A DNA stretch of 37,437 bases from Flavobacteriales bacterium (lineage in GTDB: Bacteria > Bacteroidota > Bacteroidia > Flavobacteriales_D > Crocinitomicaceae). The stretch is from contig VEQH01000043.1 in NCBI GenBank assembly GCA_018883325.1, positions 1 through 37,437 of the forward strand, in the 5' to 3' direction. The position numbers and the translations under genes were made by a program. Every line of letters starts with the position of its first letter. Within the stretch, counting starts at the first letter, position 1. The notes below the pieces were generated by a model. The model was given only the letters and a program-made list of their open reading frames with translations, made no database searches and was not told where the DNA came from. Below, in pieces: positions 33,123 through 37,437 of this stretch.

Positions 33123-33839
33123 TCAATCAGCTAGTAAAAGTTTATAACGTTGAATTGTGTTTTCAATTCCCAAATACAAAGCATCAGAAATCAAAGCATG
33201 ACCAATCGAAACTTCATCTAATTGAACCAATGATTGTTTGAAAAAACGCAAATTTTCAAGGCTTAAATCATGACCTGCATTAATTCCTAAACCTTGATTT
33301 ACAGCAAATTTCGTAGCATCTGAATAAGCTGCAATTGCCTCCTCTCTATTGATTGAATAATGTTCTGCGTAAGGTCCTGTGTACAATTCAATGCGTTCAA
33401 CTCCAAGTTTTGCAGCGTTTTCTATCAATTCGTTTTTAGGTTCGATAAAAATCGAGGTGCGAACACCTAAATCTTTTATTGTCTGACAAATTTCTTGTAG
33501 AAAATTAAAATGCTGTATCGTGTCCCAACCTGCATTTGACGTTAAAACTCCGGGCGGATCAGGTACTAAAGTTGCTTGCGTTGGTCGTAAATCTTTTATC
33601 AATTGTAAAAACCGCGCGTCGGGATAACCTTCAATGTTAAACTCAGTGGTCACAACCTCTTTTAAATCGTAAGTATCTTTGGTTGTAATATGGCGTTCAT
33701 CTGGTCGAGGATGAATTGTAATTCCATCCGCACCGAAACGTTCACAATCAATTGCAAACTGAACTACATTCGGAATCGACCCACCACGTGCATTTCGGAT
33801 GGTTGCTATTTTATTGATATTGACACTAAGTTTCGACAT
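33123..33839 (-). CDS. pdxJ: Pyridoxine 5'-phosphate synthase
   Basis: A 238-residue TIM-barrel enzyme that joins 3-amino-2-oxopropyl phosphate and deoxyxylulose phosphate in vitamin B6 synthesis. Seen: MSKLSVNINKIATIRNARGG, FGADGITIHPRPDERHI (phosphate and catalytic His region), EFNIEGYP, LVPDPPGVLTSNAGWD, IFIEPK, IELYTGPYAE, and GLGINAGHDLSLENL near the C-terminus. Length is standard. I start at ATG 33839, where the conserved LSVNINKIATIRN begins; a TTG at 33857 is a less likely start. Divergent from the CBS-ACT gene with 64 bp between starts. Confidence 0.95.
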   Translation of the reverse strand: MSKLSVNINKIATIRNARGGSIPNVVQFAIDCERFGADGITIHPRPDERHITTKDTYDLKEVVTTEFNIEGYPDARFLQLIKDLRPTQATLVPDPPGVLTSNAGWDTIQHFNFLQEICQTIKDLGVRTSIFIEPKNELIENAAKLGVERIELYTGPYAEHYSINREEAIAAYSDATKFAVNQGLGINAGHDLSLENLRFFKQSLVQLDEVSIGHALISDALYLGIENTIQRYKLLLAD

Positions 33840-33858
33840 TGGTATAAAATTTGACAAA

Positions 33859-33866
33859 CAAAATTA
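33859..33866 (-). promoter_or_regulatory. -7 box for pdxJ
   Basis: TAATTTTG on the reverse strand, 19 nt before the ATG at 33839, in the 64-bp gap shared with the divergent CBS-ACT gene. No TTG at -33 spacing. Confidence 0.45.
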
Positions 33867-33903
33867 CGAACTCTGAAAGGATTTTACTACTTTGGCACTT
33901 CTT

Positions 33904-34566
33904 ATGATAGCAAATGATTTAATAACTGAGGAAATTCCTCCTCTAGTACACACAGATACAGGCGAAAAGGCCATCAATTGGATGGATGAATTCAAGGTTT
34001 CACACCTACCCGTTCTTAAAAATGGGAATTTTGTGGGCGTTGTTTCCGAGTCAGACATCCTCGATCACTTAGATTTAGACCAAACTTTGGATGGCTTATT
34101 TCAACATTTACCTCGACCTTATGTGAAGTCAACAGCACATATTTACGAAGTTTTAGCAAAAATGTCAGAGTTTAAATTGAGTGTTATTCCAATTTTGGAC
34201 GAGCAAGAACACTACATTGGCTGCACAAGCATTTACAAACTGATGACTGAATTAGCCAACACAGGAAGTATCAAAGAAACGGGTGGAATTTTGATTTTAG
34301 AGATAAATTCAATTGATTATTCGATGGCTCAAATTGCACAAATTGTAGAAAGTAACAATGCGCGTATTTTAAGTTCATACATTCTTTCAAATCCAGATAC
34401 AACGAAACTTGATGTTACCTTGAAAATCAATCAATTAGATTTAACGAGTATCATCCGAACTTTTGAACGTTACGACTACATTGTAAAAGCAACTTTCCAA
34501 TATGGCGTGGGCGATGAAGATTTGAATTGGCGTTATGATGCACTGTTAAATTTTATGAAGTTTTGA
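33904..34566 (+). CDS. CBS-pair plus ACT-like domain protein
   Basis: A 220-residue cytosolic protein. Two CBS motifs occupy about 5-125: first EKAINWMDEFKVSHLPVLKNGNFVGVVSESDILDHL, second HIYEVLAKMSEFKLSVIPILDEQEHYIGCTSIYKLM. The rest (about 132-205) has the ACT-like form GGILILEINSIDYSMAQIAQIVESNNARILSSYI with the second beta hairpin LDVTLKINQLDLTSIIRTFERYDY. CBS pairs bind adenine nucleotides and ACT domains bind small ligands, so it is a plausible sensor, much as in AcuB-type proteins. Its TGA is three bases from the nadK ATG. I start at ATG 33904; a TTG at 33892 is an alternative. Confidence 0.88.
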   Translation: MIANDLITEEIPPLVHTDTGEKAINWMDEFKVSHLPVLKNGNFVGVVSESDILDHLDLDQTLDGLFQHLPRPYVKSTAHIYEVLAKMSEFKLSVIPILDEQEHYIGCTSIYKLMTELANTGSIKETGGILILEINSIDYSMAQIAQIVESNNARILSSYILSNPDTTKLDVTLKINQLDLTSIIRTFERYDYIVKATFQYGVGDEDLNWRYDALLNFMKF

Positions 34567-34568
34567 GT

Positions 34569-35447
34569 ATGCGAGTAGCCATTTACGGAAGAAAAGTAAA
34601 CAAACAAACGGCTGAATATTTCATTAAATTACTTGAAATAATCGAAAATTTCGGTTGGAAGCCTGTAATCGAAGATGAATTAAACCAACAATTAATTCAA
34701 AAAGCAGGGATTAAAGAAAACTACGAAATATTTAGAAATCACAAAGATTTTCACTCTGGTTTGGATTTAGCAATAAGCATGGGTGGCGATGGAACATTCT
34801 TGAAAACAGTAAGTTACATTCGTAATTCAGGTGTTCCAATAATGGGAATCAACACAGGTCGCTTGGGTTTCTTGGCAAATATTTCCAAAGAAGCAATGTT
34901 TGAAACTTTATCGCAAGTAAAAGACAAAAAATATGAATTTCAAATCAGGTCATTGATTCGTGTTCATACAGAAGAGGATTTATTTGGAGCTGATAATTTT
35001 GCACTGAACGAATTGACTTTACACAAAAAAGACACTTCTTCGATGATTACAATTCATGCTTCATTAGACAATAAATATTTGAATTCCTATTGGGCTGACG
35101 GCTTAATTGTTGCAACACCAACAGGTTCAACAGCTTACAGTTTGAGTTGTAACGGTCCGATTATTACTCCGGGTTGTCAAGTTCATATCTTGAATCCAAT
35201 TGCGCCGCACAACTTGAATGTTCGCCCGATGGTTGTCCCGGATCACCTACCGATTTCCTTGGAAATAGAAGGAAGAGACAGAAGCTATTTATTAAGTTTA
35301 GACGGCAATTCAAAAAGTATAAAACAAGGAGAACAAGTTCTGGTAACCAAAGCAGAATTTATTGTCAATGTCATTAAATTTGAAGGAAATAATTTTTTAG
35401 ATACAATTAGAAATAAAATGTTGTGGGGTATTGACACCCGAAATTAA
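34569..35447 (+). CDS. nadK: NAD kinase
   Basis: A 292-residue NAD kinase that phosphorylates NAD to NADP using ATP or polyphosphate. The GGDGTFLKTV motif (about 72-81) carries the catalytic Asp; NTGRLGFLANIS, FALNELTLHKKD, and TPTGSTAYSLSCNGPIITPGC are the NAD-binding and dimer segments. The region HILNPIAPHNLNVRPMVVPD fits the family. I start at the ATG at 34569; TTG at 34563 would overlap the upstream stop. It is directly after the CBS-ACT gene, and the FKBP gene follows after 13 bp. I take these as one operon. Confidence 0.95.
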   Translation: MRVAIYGRKVNKQTAEYFIKLLEIIENFGWKPVIEDELNQQLIQKAGIKENYEIFRNHKDFHSGLDLAISMGGDGTFLKTVSYIRNSGVPIMGINTGRLGFLANISKEAMFETLSQVKDKKYEFQIRSLIRVHTEEDLFGADNFALNELTLHKKDTSSMITIHASLDNKYLNSYWADGLIVATPTGSTAYSLSCNGPIITPGCQVHILNPIAPHNLNVRPMVVPDHLPISLEIEGRDRSYLLSLDGNSKSIKQGEQVLVTKAEFIVNVIKFEGNNFLDTIRNKMLWGIDTRN

Positions 35448-35460
35448 AAACGAATAAACA

Positions 35461-36150
35461 ATGAAAAAAGGATTTATTATTTTAGGAGCAGTTTTACTAG
35501 TTTCTAGCGCAAGCATGGCTCAAGCGCCAACTCAAAAGAAAATCACAAACAAAGTTGATTCAGTTTCTTACCTCGTTGGGCAGAATATTGGAGCAAGTAT
35601 TTTAAAAGATTTCAATGAAGCAAACATCGACATTTTGGTAAGTGCAATTCAAGACATCGTGAATGGAAAACCACCAAAAGTCAACGACCCAAGTAATTAC
35701 GTAATGAACAATTATTTCCAAAGTAAAGCGCAAGCATTGGCGGAAAAACAAAACAGTGAACAAAAAGCGGATGGCGAAAGATTTTTGGCTGAAAACAAGA
35801 AAAAACCAAGTGTTAAAGTTACAGCAAGTGGTTTGCAATACGAAGTTATCAAAGAAGGTACAGGAGAAAGTCCGACGGCAACTTCAAAAGTTAAAGTACA
35901 CTACCATGGAACGACACCAGACGGACGAGTTTTTGATAGTTCTGTTGACCGTGGTGAACCAATTGAATTTGGATTAAACCAAGTAATCAAAGGTTGGACA
36001 GAAGGTTTACAACTGATGAAAGTGGGTGGAAAATATAAATTTTATATTCCTCAAGAATTGGCTTACGGTGCAAATCCTCAACCAGGAAGCATCATCGAAC
36101 CATTTATGCCATTGGTTTTTGAAGTTGAATTATTAGGGATTTCTAAATAA
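35461..36150 (+). CDS. Periplasmic FKBP-type peptidyl-prolyl isomerase
   Basis: A 229-residue exported prolyl isomerase of the FkpA/Mip plan. The signal peptide (1-20, FIILGAVLLVSSASMAQ) precedes a helical dimerisation region (about 28-105: KITNKVDSVSYLVGQNIGASI, NYFQSKAQALAEKQNS) and a C-terminal FKBP domain (about 115-229) with ASGLQYEVIKEGTGESP, KVHYHGTTPDGRVFDSSVDRG, IKGWTEGLQLMKVGGKYKFYIP and LAYGANPQPGSI. It assists folding of proteins outside the inner membrane. Eight bases separate its stop from the start of the dual-domain isomerase. Confidence 0.94.
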   Translation: MKKGFIILGAVLLVSSASMAQAPTQKKITNKVDSVSYLVGQNIGASILKDFNEANIDILVSAIQDIVNGKPPKVNDPSNYVMNNYFQSKAQALAEKQNSEQKADGERFLAENKKKPSVKVTASGLQYEVIKEGTGESPTATSKVKVHYHGTTPDGRVFDSSVDRGEPIEFGLNQVIKGWTEGLQLMKVGGKYKFYIPQELAYGANPQPGSIIEPFMPLVFEVELLGISK

Positions 36151-36157
36151 ATAAAAA

Positions 36158-37282
36158 ATGAAAATTAAAGTTTTAGTAGCTGCTTTATCGCTTGTATCTG
36201 CTCGCATTTTTGCGCAAGAAGCCATTTATGATCCAGGAATTTACGCTGAAATAAATACTTCAAAAGGAACAATTGTTTGTGTTTTGGAACACCAAAAAAC
36301 ACCGATGACAGTTGGGAATTTTGTTGGTTTAGCTGAAGGAAAATTAAAAGTGGATTCAAAGGAAATTACGAAACCTTATTTCAACGGATTGAATTTTCAC
36401 CGTGTAATCAAAGATTTCATGATTCAAGGTGGTTGTCCGAAAGGCGATGGAACTGGTGATCCAGGTTATAAATTCTACGATGAAATTGTTCCTGAATTAA
36501 AACATATCAGTACAGGGATTTTATCGATGGCAAATTCTGGTCCAGCGACAAACGGAAGTCAATTTTTCATTACTCACAAAGCAACGCCTTGGTTGGATGG
36601 AAAACACACTGTTTTTGGTCATGTGATTAAAGGTCAAGAAGTTGTGGACGCAGTTCAACAAGGTGATAAAATTGAATCAATCAAAATTGTACGTGTTGGT
36701 ACAGAAGCTAAAAATTGGGATGCAAACGCTGAATTTAACAAAGTATATGCGCCAAGAAAAGCTGAAGAAGACAAGAAAAATGCTGCGTATGCTAAGATTG
36801 GAGCTATGTCGGAAGATGAATACAAAGCTTTCATGTTTGCAGAAGTAAAGAAGATTTACAAAAAAGCAAAAATGACAAAATCAGGTTTGGTTTATGTTAT
36901 TGAGAAAAAAGGTAAAAAATTGAAAGCAGTTGAAGGTTCTAAAGTTTCTTTGCACTATGTTGGAACATTCAGAGCTGATGGGAAAAAATTTGATTCTTCC
37001 CGCGACAGAAACCAACCAATGGATTTCAACTACAAAAAACAACGTATGATTCCTGGGTTTGAGGAAGGTATTGGTTTGATTGGAGCTGGAGGAAAAGCGA
37101 AATTGTTCATTCCTTATTACCAAGCTTATGGAAAAAATGGACGTCCGGGAGCAATTCCTCCTTATTCTGACTTAGTTTTTGACATTGAGGTTCTTTCAAT
37201 TGAAGCACCTGCAAAAGACGAACACGACGGTCACAATCACGATGGACACAACCACGATTCACATGATGGTCACAAACATTAA
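36158..37282 (+). CDS. Dual-domain prolyl isomerase: cyclophilin-FKBP fusion with His-rich tail
   Basis: A 374-residue exported protein joining two unrelated isomerase folds. Signal peptide about 1-19 (VLVAALSLVSARIFAQ). The cyclophilin domain (about 25-190) has FNGLNFHRVIKDFMIQGG, STGILSMANSGPATNGSQFFIT and WLDGKHTVFGHVIKG, with Arg of FHRV and Phe of QFF in place. A charged linker (about 195-240) precedes an FKBP domain (about 245-350) with KVSLHYVGTFRADGKKFDSS, MIPGFEEGIGLIGAGGKAKLFIP and YGKNGRPGAIPPYSDLVF. The tail EHDGHNHDGHNHDSHDGHKH has eight His and is likely to bind metal. It lies eight bases after the single FKBP gene. Confidence 0.93.
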   Translation: MKIKVLVAALSLVSARIFAQEAIYDPGIYAEINTSKGTIVCVLEHQKTPMTVGNFVGLAEGKLKVDSKEITKPYFNGLNFHRVIKDFMIQGGCPKGDGTGDPGYKFYDEIVPELKHISTGILSMANSGPATNGSQFFITHKATPWLDGKHTVFGHVIKGQEVVDAVQQGDKIESIKIVRVGTEAKNWDANAEFNKVYAPRKAEEDKKNAAYAKIGAMSEDEYKAFMFAEVKKIYKKAKMTKSGLVYVIEKKGKKLKAVEGSKVSLHYVGTFRADGKKFDSSRDRNQPMDFNYKKQRMIPGFEEGIGLIGAGGKAKLFIPYYQAYGKNGRPGAIPPYSDLVFDIEVLSIEAPAKDEHDGHNHDGHNHDSHDGHKH

Positions 37283-37314
37283 TTGAAATTCAATTCATAG
37301 AAAAGGTCGTGTAA

Positions 37315-37437
37315 CTAATCAGTAACTTCTAACTCAGCAACCACGAACAATGCATTAAGCACGTTTTGTCCGTTTTTTATTGCTGTATCTGTAATAGAAC
37401 GCAAAACTGCAAAGTTCATTGCGCCTTCGAAAGATTT
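37315..37437 (-). CDS. C-terminal fragment of a protein, possibly an IS66-type transposase (runs off the edge)
   Basis: The reverse strand is open from the window edge to TAG at 37315-37317, giving 40 residues, KSFEGAMNFAVLRSITDTA and then IKNGQNVLNALFVVAELEVTD. The Ala-Val-Leu-Arg-Ser-Ile and Asn-Gly-x-Asn-Val-Leu pattern is reminiscent of the ends of some IS66-related transposases, from memory. The rest of the gene is outside the window, so no catalytic residue can be checked. A membrane or DNA-binding protein end is not excluded. Confidence 0.4.
   Translation of the reverse strand, partial: KSFEGAMNFAVLRSITDTAIKNGQNVLNALFVVAELEVTD

Overview
The window looks like chromosomal DNA of a Bacteroidota bacterium, most likely Flavobacteriales and perhaps close to Fluviicola/Crocinitomicaceae (the genus is a guess). 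Support: low GC; a type IX secretion lipoprotein of the PorW/SprE type; TAnnTTTG -7 promoter boxes, two of them with a TTG at -33 spacing; start sites without clear Shine-Dalgarno sequences; and a DnaG primase that has lost most of its zinc ligands, as I recall for other members of the phylum. I see no rRNA, tRNA, CRISPR array, phage or plasmid genes. Most genes are housekeeping or envelope genes in short, tightly packed operons, several joined by 1-8 nt overlaps.

Layout. 1-602 is non-coding and holds a tandem 174-bp duplication plus two diverged units. 603-1839 (-) is an MscS channel with a PaaI-like thioesterase. 1912-3245 (+) is a DUF218/YdcF protein overlapping an AlkB-type dioxygenase. 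3436-5837 (+) has a DUF5362-like membrane protein, ribD and an EamA transporter. 5854-7103 (-) holds two small unknown proteins, one with UVR-like motifs, and a gene broken by an in-frame TGA. 7104-7635 is non-coding with two palindromic elements. 7636-12026 (-) is a cluster read from a good promoter: yebC, porW/sprE, bactofilin, atpZ-like and a four-helix membrane protein. 12027-12695 is non-coding with another palindromic element. 12696-13894 (+) is tag plus an outer-membrane barrel protein. 14113-16644 (-) is a TPR membrane protein, ribH and glmM. 16964-18103 (+) is dinB. 18104-18698 and 19053-19090 hold copies of the repeat seen at the left end, and between them sits a VOC/glyoxalase gene. 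19099-21964 (-) is OsmC, an AGMO-like membrane hydroxylase and a paraoxonase-like lipoprotein. 22111-24302 (+) is a small exported protein, an alpha/beta hydrolase and an MDR oxidoreductase. 24299-26023 (-) is an Omp85/TamA-like protein; 26118-26258 (+) a tiny lipoprotein; 26271-28162 (-) prfA and pyrF. 28163-28630 is non-coding with a further palindromic element. 28631-33094 (+) is a polyprenyl diphosphate synthase, a MORN-like lipoprotein, dnaG and a second MscS-type channel. pdxJ (-) at 33123-33839 diverges from a CBS-ACT protein, nadK, an FKBP and a cyclophilin-FKBP fusion with a His-rich tail (33904-37282). The window ends inside a reverse-strand gene, possibly a transposase.

How the genes work together: ribD and ribH serve riboflavin synthesis from separate loci; pdxJ, nadK and pyrF serve cofactor and nucleotide synthesis; glmM feeds UDP-GlcNAc synthesis; tag, dinB and the AlkB-like protein deal with damaged DNA. 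Porw/SprE, the barrel proteins, the Omp85-like protein, bactofilin and the two prolyl isomerases serve the envelope and secretion. The least explained parts are the two intergenic repeat families, the small UVR-like operon next to a broken gene, the CBS-ACT/NAD kinase pairing and the AGMO/paraoxonase pair.
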